DNA of 64,000 nucleotides from Anticarsia gemmatalis (GCF_050436995.1 NC_134765.1:8025501-8089500), one strand, 5' to 3'; positions 1 to 12,380 are shown, counted from the first letter of the stretch. Numbers and translations: made by a program. The notes: generated from the letters alone by a model not told the origin.

Positions 1-875
1 CGGCAGTTGCTATAAAATATATATTTTACAACAAACAGCAATAATATTTCCAATTTACACGTACAAATTGGCTAGAAATTAAACACATCAACAAAAACTT
101 TGATTATAATATCCAATGTCAACGTAACTAATAGTTCTAAATTGCTCAAATAAACTCACATTACTTGAATAACTGTCGAAAACAGTCTGACTTCAACAAC
201 ATATTGTTTAATATATATATTTAATTTTGTACAATATATATACACTCTCACTAATGGTCCTTATATCCCAAGATCCTTGGACGGTTCAAACTTCATTTAA
301 GGATCTTTCACCCACACTGGATAAGTAAGAATTAATTTTTAGAATACCCTATAACAGTTTACCCTTCACGTTAATTAAACTTTTGGGTACTAAGATTAAA
401 ACAAATTTGTACCGTATTAGGAAAATGGCACTACGAATATACTAACTAAAATAATATTAGATGATCATTTACTTGTTAATTACTTTTAATATGTTAAACG
501 GATAATGGTGGTTTCGGCAAATTGAAATAGTTCTGTTTTAGTGTTCTAGACTTTTACTATCTCTCTAGGTGACCAGTTGTATGAGCAAATAATATTATAA
601 CTGTTTTGTTATTGTAATCATTTAAACCATGACTAAGCCATCTGAGTACCTTCATTATAAACTAATGAACATTTCACACACTCCCTTAACGCTTCTTTAA
701 AGATAAACTGAGTTCATTGCGGTATCAAAACCGTCTGTATCAGATGTACATGAGCAAAAAGTGACTTGAACGCCATTCAATTTGTATTTGTTCAAAAATG
801 ATAGAATATAGGTTCGCCGTTAAGCTGTCGCATTTTATGGTTCGCTGTGTTAGATTAGTTCATTCAGTCGTATGC

Positions 876-1093
876 TTAGTGGTCAACCTGGTGTCGAAGT
901 TGTTCAAGCCGCCCGAAAGGCCTTTGACATGGCTTGACGACTGTTATCTTAGTAGACAACAACCGGGACCGACTATTTACGTGCCCTCCGAAGCACGAAG
1001 ACGCTCAGTTCAAATACCACTATGCGGTCACCCATCTATAGATTGATCGTTTACCGACCAGTGAGCGCAACTGCTATGAGCGCCTCGTTAGAT
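876..1093 (-). mobile_element. SINE A copy (5S rRNA-derived), head internally deleted
   Basis: Reverse-complement copy of the family best seen at 50356-50605. The body motifs are present (TTGTTCAAGCCGCC, GGGACCGACTATTTACGTG, GGTCACCCATCTATAG). The piece of the head with the 5S box-A-like GTTAAGCAA is missing, so transcription competence would be lost. The open frame at 798-1046 overlaps it and is not a gene. Confidence 0.8.
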
Positions 1094-1618
1094 TAGTCAA
1101 AACCAGCGAATATTCAATGTGACAACTATTTTGAAAATAAATCTCGTATTATAATTGGAAATTGAGTGTAAAGTTATTAAATATTCATATCTGCATTTGA
1201 TAATGTGTGCGGCAAACAGTTAGAATATAATATGTTTGCAGTAACACAAAATGGATGCAATAACAACATTAGTTTATCAATTATTTATGATTTAATGGCA
1301 CTTAGTCAAATGAGTGAACGTTTGATGATCCAATTTCACTCACGTTGAATGGCTCTGAACATATAATAATTAAAATCGGTAGATTAGTTTAGCATAATTA
1401 ATTTTGAAATATGTATTGTTTTTGTTAAATATATCAAGGATTTTTGATGAATAATCTAGTACTGTTTATTTTAATTCTTTGAACCAGTTTACATGAACTT
1501 AACATTACAAAATATCAGAATAGGTAACAAAATGACCGAGTTTTGTACAAAAATCTTCTTATTTATCCCAATTGAAAAGTACCAAAACATCATATTTTTT
1601 CGTTATTCTTTTAACCAT

Positions 1619-1680
1619 TTATGTGGTGTTCTCTTTTTCCTGCCTACCCCTGTAGGTATAAAGCGTATTTTTATATAGGC
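1619..1680 (+). repeat. KW-repeat fragment (C-terminal end)
   Basis: CCTGCCTACCCCTGTAGGTA then AAAGCG, as in the copies at 50222 and 60118. The name refers to a Thr/Asn-Lys-Trp-x-Ser peptide seen in better copies. Confidence 0.5.
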
Positions 1681-1988
1681 ACTAAACTATTTGTTTTAAT
1701 CCCACACCTAACGTCATTACAAATAAAAGGGTAAAACGGCACTGTTATAAACGTCTTCTAAAATTTATTTCCTGCTCTCTTCCATCCTAAGCATCCATGA
1801 TTAAGTCGTCTAAATAGGTCACCTTATGTCTTCGTACCGTGTACTGAGGGCTACTATCAAAGAAGCGAGAAGAAGGCTCAAGTAGCTAGTTGTTGTCTTA
1901 ACTCCGCTTTGTAGTTCAGCCAGACTCGATCCTGTTGACAAGAAGATACATTATTTTATGTAAATATCATTAATATAAATAAATATCA

Positions 1989-2078
1989 TTGGACAACTCA
2001 CACACGGTCATTTGATTCCAAACTAAGCTGAGCTTGTACTATGGTAACCAAATAACTGATAAACATACTTATATATAT
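1989..2078 (-). mobile_element. SINE D tail fragment
   Basis: Only the 3' part: GGACAACTCACACACGGTC, GGTAACCAAATAACTG and ATAAACATAC (plus strand). It is cut at 2079, where the truncated LINE begins, so the LINE may have inserted here. Confidence 0.75.
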
Positions 2079-3166
2079 CTCGGGAAGACTCAGCTCCGCC
2101 GCGTACGCAATCAGAAAAGTAAGACAGTTTGCTGGTGTGGATGCGGCAAGACTGGTTTACTTTAGTTATTTTCACAGCGTCATGTCTTACGGTATATTAC
2201 TGTGGGGTAAGGCTGCTGATATAGATGTTATTTTTGTCCTTCAAAAAAGAGCTATCCGTGCAATTTATAGTTTAGGAGCGCGAGACTCCTTGAGAGAGCT
2301 TTTTGGGCAGATAGGGATACTGACGGTGTCATCACAGTATGTGCTTGCAAACTTGTTGTATATAAAACAAAATTTAGGGACTTTCGCAACAAATAGCGAT
2401 AGACACAATTACAACACTAGAAACAGACACAAATTAGTAGGTCCCCATCATCGTTTACACAAGGTGCACAATTCGTTTGTAGGTCTCGGCATTCGTTTCT
2501 TCAACAAGCTTCCAAAGCACATCATGGATTTACCCCTGCCAAAATTCAAAGTTGCTGTTAAGGAACATCTCGTTAGGAAAGCTTATTACAGAATTGATGA
2601 GTATCTAAACGACAATAGCTCTTGGGATTAGTCGCTCGCTTGATTAGGATTCTTTGAAATTAGGGAACTTTGCTATAAATTGTATAAACTCAGTAGCAGT
2701 AGGTCTAAATATTGTAAAATATGGGCAATTAATGATGCAAATAGGTGATGTTACGTACAATTTGATGTTATTCATAAAACTGTCACTTTTTTCTTTTATA
2801 ATGTTCACAACCAGAGTGCTCACTAGCTGCCCATATTCTTATTATCACATGCTAGTAGGTGCTCCCAACATACGGTATGATCAGAGACTAATAAATAACC
2901 TAGCTATGTTCATTTAACTTAATTGACGTTTAGTCTATATCGCTGATTGTTGGCAGCTCCTCGCATGATCAATTATTGTATCAACCACATTGTAAAACTT
3001 TTTGGCGATTAAAAAGAGTGGCCGTGAGTTTCTCGCTAGCTCTTCTCATAAGGCTCTACCCCCTTTCCGAGCTAGTGGTAGATTCAGTAATTGTAACGAC
3101 TATCATAAGTGTCAATATTTGACCTAAATGAATAAATGATTTGATTTTGATTTTGATTTTGATATA
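2079..3166 (+). mobile_element. 5'-truncated LINE, Jockey/CR1-like
   Basis: A truncated non-LTR element. It starts abruptly at 2079 against a SINE D tail, codes for the end of a reverse transcriptase to 2631, then has a 530-bp 3' UTR that ends AATGAATAAATGATTTGA with a (GATTTT)n tail at 3141-3166. The same tail sequence occurs alone at 6222-6310. Truncation at the 5' end is the normal product of incomplete reverse transcription. Confidence 0.88.
2080..2631 (+). pseudogene. C-terminal fragment of a LINE reverse transcriptase
   Basis: The open frame runs in from 2080 without a start codon and ends at the TAG at 2629-2631. It begins SGRLSSAAYAIRKVRQFAGV and includes FSYFHSVMSYGILLWGKAAD, VLQKRAIRAIY, NYNTRNRH and NSFVGLGIRFFNKLP, the thumb and C-terminal region that follows the catalytic domain in Jockey/CR1-type polymerases. 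No catalytic motifs remain, so it is a dead fragment. It is still uninterrupted over 184 codons, which suggests moderate age. Confidence 0.88.
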
Positions 3167-3202
3167 CTTCTAACTACATACTTATAAAGATAAATTACGT
3201 AA

Positions 3203-3252
3203 CCACTCCCTATTATTACGGGAGGAGACCATTGCCCAGCAGTGAGACATTT
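3203..3252 (+). repeat. LINE-tail repeat fragment
   Basis: ACGGGAGGAGACCATTGCCC then AGCAGTGAGACAT, a short conserved tail common in moth genomes. Related fragments lie at 5700, 17620, 31450, 54300 and 63770. Confidence 0.6.
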
Positions 3253-3912
3253 CATTTTTATTTATATCTAGTTGACTGTACGAGTAATTAAAGTCAATGC
3301 CTTAAGTTTAATCGTCAATGTCAATACAAGATACTGCCAGTGACATTGTCAACAATTCAAGGTCAACAAAAACTAATTTGCCGTTTCAACGCAATGGTAA
3401 TAAATCCTATAAAGCGCATATAACTGTTTTTTTTCATCTAGTTGCATAATCTTGGAGTTTTCTGTCTTAAGATACTAATTATGACTGCTATTAATAATTT
3501 TGAACATGATACATAAAACGCTGCAGAGAAAATTACAGTAATGTTCTAATTGTTAGCCACAAAACCAACAAAAAAGCCTAGATCAAGTAAAATTCGAAGA
3601 ACTACCATTAAAAGCTTACAAAAACATTCCCAGACATCACAAACAGTTTTTATTCAACCAAATCGAAATCTCCATTACAGTGGAGCTTTACTTTTTTTCT
3701 AACATGTTAATTAACCTCTGCTTCGGATAAAACCGTTTGGGCAAAAAATAGTTGAAAAAAAAACAGGTCTATCCCTAAAAATGTGTATTTGATCAGAAGC
3801 GTCGAACTTTGGACTTCATTTAATTTGTGCAAAGCGACTTTCTGTCTATTATTATTTTCTACGCTCTGAAATTTGATATATGAATTTTATTGAATATTCA
3901 GCTTTATTTGAT

Positions 3913-4171
3913 AACTAGCTGACCCGCGCAACTTCGCTTGCGTCACTTAAGATAATTCCCCATTTTTGTAATATTTTTTACTGTTACTCTGCTCCTATTG
4001 GTCGTAGCGTGATGATATATAGCCTATAGCCTTCCTCGATAAATGGGCTATCTAACACTGAAATAATTTTTAAAATGGGACCAGTAGTTCCCGAGATTAG
4101 CGCGTTCAAACAAACAAACAAACAATCAAACAAACAAACAAACTCTTCAGCTTTATAATATTAGTATAGAT
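3913..4171 (+). mobile_element. RTE-like LINE/SINE 3' end with (CAAA)n
   Basis: Starts ACTAGCTGACCCGCGCAAC and ends CTTTATAATATTAGTATAG after a (CAAA)n run (4108-4142) and GAGATTAGCGCGTTCAAAC. This arrangement is widespread in Lepidoptera. No coding part remains. Confidence 0.8.
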
Positions 4172-4529
4172 TGTATCGAATAATAACGCTGTATGAGGTT
4201 TAATTCGACATTGCCGCTCAACAATAATACCTACAATTTTTTATAATTTAATTCTCAGTGATTACTCGGTGTAAGGAATAGAGGTCATTTACCCAGAGGC
4301 TAAGAAAGCACGTAAAACCGTCAATTTTGTGCCTTACCTTTGTCAATCGAATCTACCATTGACCTGCGTCAGTCGTTATGCGTAGTTGGATTTTTGTATG
4401 AAATAGCCCACTTATACATAGAGATTACATGTCATGATAAATTTTAAACCATTCCAACTTAATTCTGGCAACAACTTTGACACTATGTTGACAAACTATA
4501 AGATAAAATTAATAACGTCACGCGTTCCA

Positions 4530-4681
4530 TTTTTTTTTTCTTATTTTTTGGGACTTTTACAAACATACAAACAACGGACACAAAGTAAAAAAAGATCAGT
4601 AATAAGTATTTGTGGATCGAACACGACCTCCCGGCACAATGGTAGCAGCGTGGTGACCTAAACCACTGCACTACGGAGGCA
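4530..4681 (-). mobile_element. SINE C (tRNA-derived)
   Basis: The reverse strand starts with TGCCTCCGTAGTGCAGTGG (box-A-like). The body matches the other copies (TGTGTCCGTTGTTTGTATGT) and the 3' end is A-rich. Box B is decayed. Confidence 0.8.
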
Positions 4682-5697
4682 GTCTTGGTAATATTAAATA
4701 ACTATCTTCAATAAAAAATAGCTTTAGAATTTGTAGAAGTATAAATAGGTCTTTAACTACCGTTAATAACTCCGAGGAAATCAGGTGTCAGTCGATCGAA
4801 TGAATTCTAAGGCTAATTGGGCTAAAGCTATCGAGTTTAATCGATACAATTGCTTCGATATCGTTTTCTAGAACAAGAAGAACGAATGGAATTGTTTTCA
4901 ACCGAAACGTAAGTTTTTTTTTCGATCGAATCCTCGGGTAAACAAATAACGTATCCTAACCTTTAATTTTCAATCGCATTTAAGACCCGTTGTATTATAA
5001 TATTATCAAAATGTAAGTATTTCTATTTATTTGTCTGTGTGTCTCTTCTTCATGCTTAAACCATTGAACTGGTATGGATGACATTATGTACAAAGACAGT
5101 TTGAGATGCGCTAAAAAACATTAGTAGTTTTTATCTCGGTAATTTTACGAGTATAGGTACTACGCGGGTAATAAGCCATAATAATATGACTGAAGTCACC
5201 CATTTTTATTAAATGTCTTAAAGTCTATAAAAATAATATTATATCCCTAATCTAAATTGCATGAAAAGCGATGAAAATTTCTATAAAAATGTTATTCTAT
5301 ATTATTAATGAGAGTAACACGGTGAGAGGTGGATACAAAGCAGAATGACTTGCTAAGGTACCGGTGACACTTTTATAAGAGCCAGATGACCGAGGAAAAG
5401 AATTACTGTCTCTAACATTATACGTGTATTATTTAATAATTTCTACTCGTAACATAGGTTACTTACAATTCCCGTGATATTCTTACTGCGGTGTAATATA
5501 AACTATAGACTCTATGTTCATCGAACGTTTTATATTAACCCGTTTACCCCTTTGCTGGATTGAATTTCAATAATATTTAAATTCGATTTTTTTCAATGGA
5601 TGTATGTAAGTTATCTTTTCTAGCAAATACTTCTGAATGACACACTAACTTTTAATTTCGGGAAATGAAAAGACGCTTGTAGCAAATATATAATTTT

Positions 5698-5760
5698 TAA
5701 CCCAAGGGTCTCCTCTCAAACAAGGGTTAGGCCTTGACTCCACCAATTGCTGGACAAGTG
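5698..5760 (-). repeat. LINE-tail repeat fragment
   Basis: Plus strand shows AAGGGTTAGGCCTTGACTCC and CCAATTGCTGGAC, the reverse of the tail at 3203 and 63770. Confidence 0.55.
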
Positions 5761-6221
5761 ACAACAAACAAATTTTTAGGCATACAAAGGCCATTTAGGT
5801 AGCAAATATACAAACATAAAAACCCAAAACAAGATTCTATTAAGAAAGTAACAAGTAACGCAATAAAATAAATAAGTACAAAAGACGTCTCACGCACTCA
5901 TAAACTTATGTAAACGTCATTTTCTTATGAAACAAAAGCACTTCAATACCTAAGTCCGATACAATATGAGTACTTAGTACAAAATATTTCTAGCCCAAAA
6001 CTAAAAGAAAAGGAACATTTGTAACACTTAGAAACAATTTATCGGCGACTGTTACCTATTTATTGTACAAATATTAGTTTGTGAGAACAAACGCGGCGTA
6101 TAAAATTAACGGCAGGTATTAGTGAAATGGTATTTGACGTTATTTTGAAACTATTTTCAAGTAACAGTGACTGTTTTCACTAAGCTGTGCTAGTGCAGCT
6201 AATTTTAAAATCAAGATTCTT

Positions 6222-6320
6222 TTAATTTATTACGCAGTATACTCTCTGTATCATTGAGTATCCTTAGTGTCAGCATTTGATCTAAATTAATAAATGATTT
6301 GTTTTTTTTTGAGTTTGATT
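6222..6320 (+). repeat. 3' tail fragment of the same LINE family as 2079-3166
   Basis: TTAGTGTCAGCATTTGATCT and AATTAATAAATGATTTG match the end of the 2079-3166 element; a T-rich tail follows. Only the extreme 3' end is present. Confidence 0.7.
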
Positions 6321-6340
6321 ATTATTTCATATTTTGAGTA

Positions 6341-6378
6341 GACGTGAAACTGTTTGGGTATACAAACAGTTTCACGTC
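6341..6378. repeat. Perfect hairpin, 16-bp arms
   Basis: GACGTGAAACTGTTTG and CAAACAGTTTCACGTC with the 6-nt loop GGTATA. No T-run follows, so it is not an obvious terminator. Confidence 0.85.
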
Positions 6379-7257
6379 AGGTAGACGGCCAATAAAACAT
6401 TAAGCGCTTAACATTTCTGAAAAGTTTTGAAATTATAAAATCATTGCATCAGTTACAGATGAACAGAAAAAACTTGTTTTCGATTTTACAATCATTTATG
6501 AAGGTTTTAAAATTAAAGGTTTCGCTTACAAAGTATCAATAAGTCACATAATAATATAAAAAAACGACGAGCGCACACGCCTATAAATATTATATTAAAT
6601 ATGCCAAAATATGACAAAATGAAATAACCTAATTGAAACTCAAAAACAATATTGGTTTATAAAACTTTTATGAGCATGATGGACTTTTATTATTTTATTT
6701 AACATTAAGACTCTCTGAACATTCTGATAACGTATATAAGAATACGATTAAGTATCTGCTATGACAAAAGAAATATAAGATGGGTAGGTCGTGCGCACTT
6801 AAAAAAAAATATATAACCGTCATTTATGGATATCATAAAACAATATTCCAATTACATCGTATTTTCGAACTTATATATTATACTGTTACAAATTTGTGTG
6901 TACGAATAGATATTTATTACGTAATCACAAAAGAAAACTATAAAAAAGATTTAGATATAAAACCATCTATAAATACATACATGGAATACTTTTTACCACG
7001 AGTAATCTTTACACGCGGACCACATCGCGGGCAGAAGCTTAGTTATTAAATTACAATACGTTAATTTCAATTTCAACTGTATAAAATTGAAATGGTAATA
7101 ATTTCACACAAAACAAATACAAAGTAGAGTTTCACACGAGTTATTACATATAAACGAAATATTTCACAATAAAGCCTTGTAGTAAAATGTTTTACAACTG
7201 TCAGTCTAGCGTATGTTATATTTTCTCATGTTCAACTATAAAAATTGTAGTATTTTT

Positions 7258-7350
7258 ATACTCGCTACATTCGCTACGAAAACATGTAGTACATGTGCTA
7301 CGGGTTTAGGTGTGCTACACACTCGCTACGTATTTCGTAGCACTGTAGTG
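7258..7350. repeat. GCTAC-rich block, first
   Basis: At least seven GCTAC or GTAGC words in 90 bp, including the palindrome GCTACGTATTTCGTAGC. The second block at 8738 has the same character. Confidence 0.7.
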
Positions 7351-7464
7351 AGGACGCTATAAAATTAACTGTGACTTTGTTTGCATTGTCTTATGTTTAT
7401 AGAATTGTTTTGTTTAGTCGTTACAGATTGAAATAAATTATAATAAAAATGCACACAACATTAG

Positions 7465-7795
7465 TGACTATGTTGGCGTCGACTTGTAGTCTCACCAGAC
7501 GCAGCTAGATACCAGTATTTTACATGGAGCGACTTCCTATCGGACCTCCACGACCCGGTTACCTGGGTTATAACACGATACTTTTCTACTACTTGACTTG
7601 ACTACTTGTTCAATTCTATCAAAGATCTATAAAAATGACTGCTGGGACCCACAATTTAACGTGCCTTCCGAAACACGGAGGAACTCGATATGTATAAGAT
7701 GGTTACCCATCCACAGAACAACCTCGGCAGGCTTAACCTCAGAGATCGCTCCGCGTGTCTGTTGTTAACTAAGCCACGAGCTCTTCAACACACAA
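7465..7795 (-). mobile_element. SINE B copy (5S-like head, longer body)
   Basis: Reverse copy of the family best seen at 61480-61870. It has GGTTACCCATCCACAG (box C reversed), GGCTTAACCTCAGAG, AACGTGCCTTCCGAAACACG and CGATACTTTT. Family B shares the 5S-like head and the 'GTGTTTCGGAAGGCACGTTA' block with family A but has a different 200-bp body. Confidence 0.82.
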
Positions 7796-8737
7796 CATTA
7801 GTACATTTTGGTAATAACCCGACACTATTTGAAAGCAAAATACTCTCCAATATTTTGTAACCTTTGCTTCCGATACACTGTTCTATCAGTAAAATATGCT
7901 TCAATTTCATGGGCTATTAAGTTTACTAAAGATGCTTTACGCTGGTGTACCACGCGAACGATATCGCTTGCATTAAGTAGTTGAGTAACTTTGTATACAT
8001 GAGCATGTCTTAGTTACAAAAATTTTAAACTCGAGAGAATCAAATGCTAAAAAAAGAAAGCCAAATAAATATGGTAAGGTTATAGAATACAAACCAGTTG
8101 CTATCTTGCTATTAAAATGTGTCCATGTGACGTAGTGGCTTTTATAAATATGTATCAGCATAATTTATTGGCTGACTAAAATAGGTATTTTAAAAGAATG
8201 TTGCGATAATATTGTTATCAAAAATCGCATAATATTTTTTTTGACATAATAATTTAAATTTTTACAATAATAGAATGTATATCTTGTACGGAAAATGTGT
8301 TAATTTGTTTTTTGTATTTAAAAGTCCGACAAAAATTGTCGACATTCCTTTTATTGTCAACAAACTCGAACGTGAGCGATGCCCCTATAACTCTTCACAA
8401 AGTGGAACACATAGGCACTTCAATTTCATAACATGTGTTACACAGGCTTTTTAATATTTTAACTTTATAGCGAAATTTAATGAATATTTGTTAAACAAAA
8501 CATGATATTATATTGCAAGTTTAAATAACACAGCCAAGTGTTGTATACAGCCAAGTAGGCCTCTTGAAATTTATTCATTTAGTATCACATTTGTAATTAA
8601 CAAAAACATACTTATACGTTTTTATTTTATTTGCATTTACAGTGTTGTTACTGTATAATATTCGAGTAAATTCATATAAATCAAACATTTTGTAAAGGTA
8701 AATATATTTTTACCAAATGCAATGCCATTTTACACGT

Positions 8738-8812
8738 GCTACAGAATTTCGTTCTACGTGCTACGCGTTGCCTACGAGGCTACGACACGCGTAGCCTTGA
8801 ACTACGAATGTT
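8738..8812. repeat. GCTAC-rich block, second
   Basis: ACGTGCTACAGAATTTCG, CGTGCTACGCGTTGCC and GAGGCTACGACACGCGTAGC lie in 75 bp. It resembles the block at 7258; the two could be the subterminal repeats of one old DNA transposon of about 1.5 kb (inference). Confidence 0.65.
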
Positions 8813-10307
8813 GAAATTGAATAAAAACGAAGCAGCAGAAGCTGTTTTTTGGAATAATATATCCATAGCCTCAGAGGAAAGAACGTGACTTTATTATATA
8901 TGTTATATTATACAATATTATTACTATAAAATGTAGGATGATATCGTACATTTAGTGTAAAAATGACGTAAGCGTCATAATAGGCAGCTGCATTTTACGC
9001 CTTTTCTCTATTGCAAGTGCCATAGAATATTAATCCATCATCGTCATTTAATACTTTTAGCTTTGAATTTCACTATCCAATCAAAGATGAATAATTTATT
9101 TTTCCAGCAGCGTAACTTCTCGTAGATTACTATAATAAATATGGCTAAATCCTAGCTCCTAAATACAGTAAACTTATAACTCTTATAATAAAATGCACTT
9201 CATCCCACATTTTTCTTTTTAAATGTCTATCATGATATTCTGCAGACTCGATCGCACACAAAAAGTGTGCCGTCTGCGCTGCACCTTATAAGCGCAACGA
9301 CAGATTTTCAAAGTACAATCAGTATACACACAATAGATTTAGAAAACTATGTCTATATATTATGTTTTCTCACTCATAGAAATAACTTTAGCATTAAAAT
9401 AAAGTGATTATACTAATCTGTTTGTCACTACCAAAGCCCTCAAATGCTTAACCAAAATAGATGTAGTTTGCATAAACACATTATCGTAATGACGATATAT
9501 TTAAATTCTCGATGATAAATAATGACAGTCTTTTATTGCAAACTTTCAATTGAAATGTTTTTATTAAATGTGAATTTCTAAAGGGTTAAACCTTTTTCTG
9601 AAATTTTCATTTCGTTAAACCGTTTTTGGATTACATTTCGTCAGTTCAGATTTAAATTAGTTTTACCCAAAAACTATATTATATAAAAATACGTTTAAGG
9701 GTTTTCTTATCTGCATATGTGGTAAAGTTATACGATTAATAATGTACTTAATAGATTTTCAGTGGATAATATAAATTCACTTAGCTAACAGATTCTATCA
9801 TTACGATAAAAAAGATCACTTAGGTATTTGGAGATATTCTGAACCGCACACAGGATGAAAACATGTTTTATTCGTGAATTACTTCAACTAAAGCTAAATC
9901 ACAATAATATAACTAAATGGAAGAGAGGCCTGTACTCAGCCGTGAGTGAAAAATGACAGCACAATTTAACGACGCCCAGTAGTATTAGAGATATTATTAA
10001 GTAAATATTTTTTTTTGTAAATATATATTTTTTATAGATCAGTTTGTTAAACGTATTATTTGTAGCGTAGCGTATTACGTAATTTTTACTTTCTGTGAAT
10101 ACGTATTTTAAAATTCATTTTATTGATCTTATTCTTTATAGTATGCTGTCTATGTAATATAATATGTATTAACTAAATAAAAAACGGTATAAAAGTTTCA
10201 AATGTACTACACAAACATAAGAAGCGAGCTGTTCTAAATATGTATTAACAAAATAAAAAAGGTGTAACATTTTAAAACGTAAGAAGCGATGAGTATGTTC
10301 AACAAAC

Positions 10308-10404
10308 CTTGTAAAACGTGAACTCTGGCCGTAGCTTTCATCTGCAGAGGCGACTCCAAAGCGCAGGTGTAGTTTCCCGCATCCTCCACTTTTAACCGAG
10401 CCAC
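10308..10404 (-). CDS. dpr-like Ig gene, end of Ig domain 2
   Basis: The exon encodes residues 260-291: VARLKVEDAGNYTCALESPL then QMKATARVHVLQ. It carries the DxGxYxC motif with the closing cysteine of Ig2 (about Cys273), an N-glycosylation sequon (NYT) overlapping it, and the VHVL(N/Q)G ending seen in most Dprs. The acceptor is AATTGATGCAG/GTGGCT and the donor TTACAAG/GTTTGT. The length is 97 nt, or 32 codons plus one base. The donor shows that at least one more exon follows. In relatives this encodes a short tail that begins around GE(H/N)P and ends in a hydrophobic segment for GPI or membrane attachment. I did not find a convincing last exon below this point in the window. Confidence 0.93.
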
Positions 10405-10889
10405 CTGCATCAATTCATAACGTTAAAGTCCCACCTTACAAGTTAAATTGCTTTGTTCTACGGATTTTTCTGTTAAACGAATATATACGAACGAAGTTCG
10501 CAATTGGGTTAGTATTAAGTTGCTGTTTTATGGTCCGGTCGAATTTCCAAAGGTATTTTTATTTGCTGGTACAACTGTGGGCCTATCACGTATCTCAGTT
10601 AACAACTAGTGAACGACAAATTGATGATCACTATATATTACATTGCTGCTTTGAAGTAACGTGTTTATCATTGTAATCTTAGAGAGACAACAATGTACAG
10701 CATAGTGACTTTAAAATAGTTTTCAACTGATATATGTAACAGCCCTCCTGGTCTCGTATTTATAGGACTAGTGATGAGTATGAAAACAGACAAAAAGTTG
10801 AGCAAGAACACAAAATGGGAGTGTTGAGTGAAGCAAGAAAGATAACATTAACAAATAATAAAAGCGAAATATGACAATTAAGTGTAGGT

Positions 10890-10980
10890 ACCTAATTGCG
10901 TTCACCGGTTGGTAAACGATTTGTGGGTTAAGCAAACCTTGTCGCAGTCATTCCATAGGTGTCTGACCGTATACTATTTG
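10890..10980 (+). mobile_element. SINE A head fragment
   Basis: Has CACCGGTTGGTAAACGAT, GGGTTAAGCAAACC and a decayed box C (GTGTCTGACCG). Only the 5S-like head remains. Confidence 0.75.
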
Positions 10981-11959
10981 AAGTAAGTGTGATTTTTCGT
11001 ACGTTTGTTCGAAGTTCATGATACCTTCGTATCTTATAGTATACAATTATGTATTTTGCTGTACTTGGCAGTCATTGCATAAAATTTATTTGTTTGATAA
11101 ATAGTTTATTTCGCAAAAATAGGACACATTACTTTTATTGTTTTAAACCGGGCTAAAGTTAAACTTGGCAGTGTATGCCAACGTCTTAAAACCGGGTTTA
11201 CATTTGCCAATGTTATGCCAGTACAGATGGTCAATAAGACTGGAAGGCTTAAACGAAGATAGCGGCTGACTTGGATACTATCCAAAATGACTGGCTTAAG
11301 ATCATCTAAGATAGGAGATCTTGCAATCTAAGCCTTTATATTGCAACTGGAATTTTGTTTGAACTAAATTACTAGGGACGTTTTTCGTTTAAGATTTATT
11401 TTACTTTTGCAGCAAAAAGTACGTTTGCAGGCTTTTTAAGAAATGGCGATATAACAATGGCATTCAGCGATTGAGAGGTGGTGATTTCGCATTCGACCTA
11501 TAGCAATCGTTTTTTAAATTCACTCCAGGCCTTGGAGTTTAGCCATATTGTTAACTATTATGTTTTTTGCAACCTTGTAAACGGCAGTAAAGAGTTCCCT
11601 TGTAACATAAAACGAAAAACAACAAATGAAAAATTACGGTTATTTAAAATCTACATAGTTCATCGGAGACAACAGTCAAAATGATCTAAAAAATACCTAT
11701 AAACCTTTTGATGAGCCATGAAGTAACATAAAATCTTTCTTCCGTGTTTAGAGCTGAAACCGAAATGTTCTTGTTTTGTAGTCAATAACAAAATGACATT
11801 TCAAATTATGACCTCAATCACGACAGAATATTATACTGATAAGGCAGTGCACCCACTATGGGGACCTCATGGCAAGACTATCAAAATACACTACAGAACT
11901 CTTCAAAAATACGGCAGCTTAATAACTACCTAAAGATGATTACACAATACACATACCTC

Positions 11960-12380
11960 TAAAAATTTCGGTAGCGTTATGCAAACGTAAGGACGCCTAC
12001 GTATATCCTAAAAGTCTTCGGCAGCGTAACGCATACGTAAGGATTCCTACGCATACCCCGAAACTATTCTGCAGACCCTATTCTATTCTGCTAGGGACCA
12101 GACTGCATTTTCAAGTACACTTTGAAGTACCTAAGGAAGTCCGAACTATAATTGCCGCTAGTGTGCGTCTGGTCGTAGGTATTCCAAGAATTTATTAGCA
12201 TGCCAAAGGAGTCCTAGCCATACAAAAAAAAAATATTTACGAGGTTCGTAGGTCTCTGCACCAATTAGCTTGCCATCCATGTGCATATAGGCGTAGGTTT
12301 GCCACGAATTTCTTATTATGTTGAAAGAGTTCTTGCCATACTGAAAAAGTCCTTGCCAAGCCGTGCCTACAGTGGGCACC
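11960..12380. repeat. Degenerate tandem repeats with CGTA cores
   Basis: Two roughly 50-bp units at about 11966-12066 share TCGG(T/C)AGCGT and CGTAAGGA..CCTACG. At 12168-12370 a further pair shares CGTAGGT, CCA.GAATTT.TTA and CTTGCCATAC. Whether both parts belong to one array is uncertain. Confidence 0.5.

Larger units (their letters stand above)
1..10307 (-). other. Downstream intron of the dpr-like gene, repeat-rich
   Basis: No conserved coding sequence was found apart from transposon remnants. The stretch holds a SINE A copy, a SINE D fragment, a truncated LINE, an RTE-like 3' end, a SINE C copy, a SINE B copy, two GCTAC-rich blocks and a short hairpin, all listed separately. The donor at 10307 means the terminal exon of the Ig gene must lie in this interval or below position 1. 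AT-rich sequence at 1-870, 4682-6220 and 8810-10300 shows nothing I can name. Confidence 0.6.

Noticed and set aside
798..1046. 82-codon plus-strand open frame
   Set aside because: It runs through a reversed SINE A copy; similar frames appear in other copies, so it is not a gene.
2654..2917. Open frame after the LINE fragment
   Set aside because: It lies in the 3' UTR of the truncated LINE and has no motif.
4320..4380. Possible last exon of the Dpr-like gene, with acceptor and donor-like sites
   Set aside because: Only 26 nt between sites, no Dpr-like tail, and the sequence resembles a moth repeat.
8820..8850. Acceptor-like AACAG followed by a Leu-rich frame on the minus strand
   Set aside because: No pyrimidine tract and wrong continuation after the VHVLQ exon.
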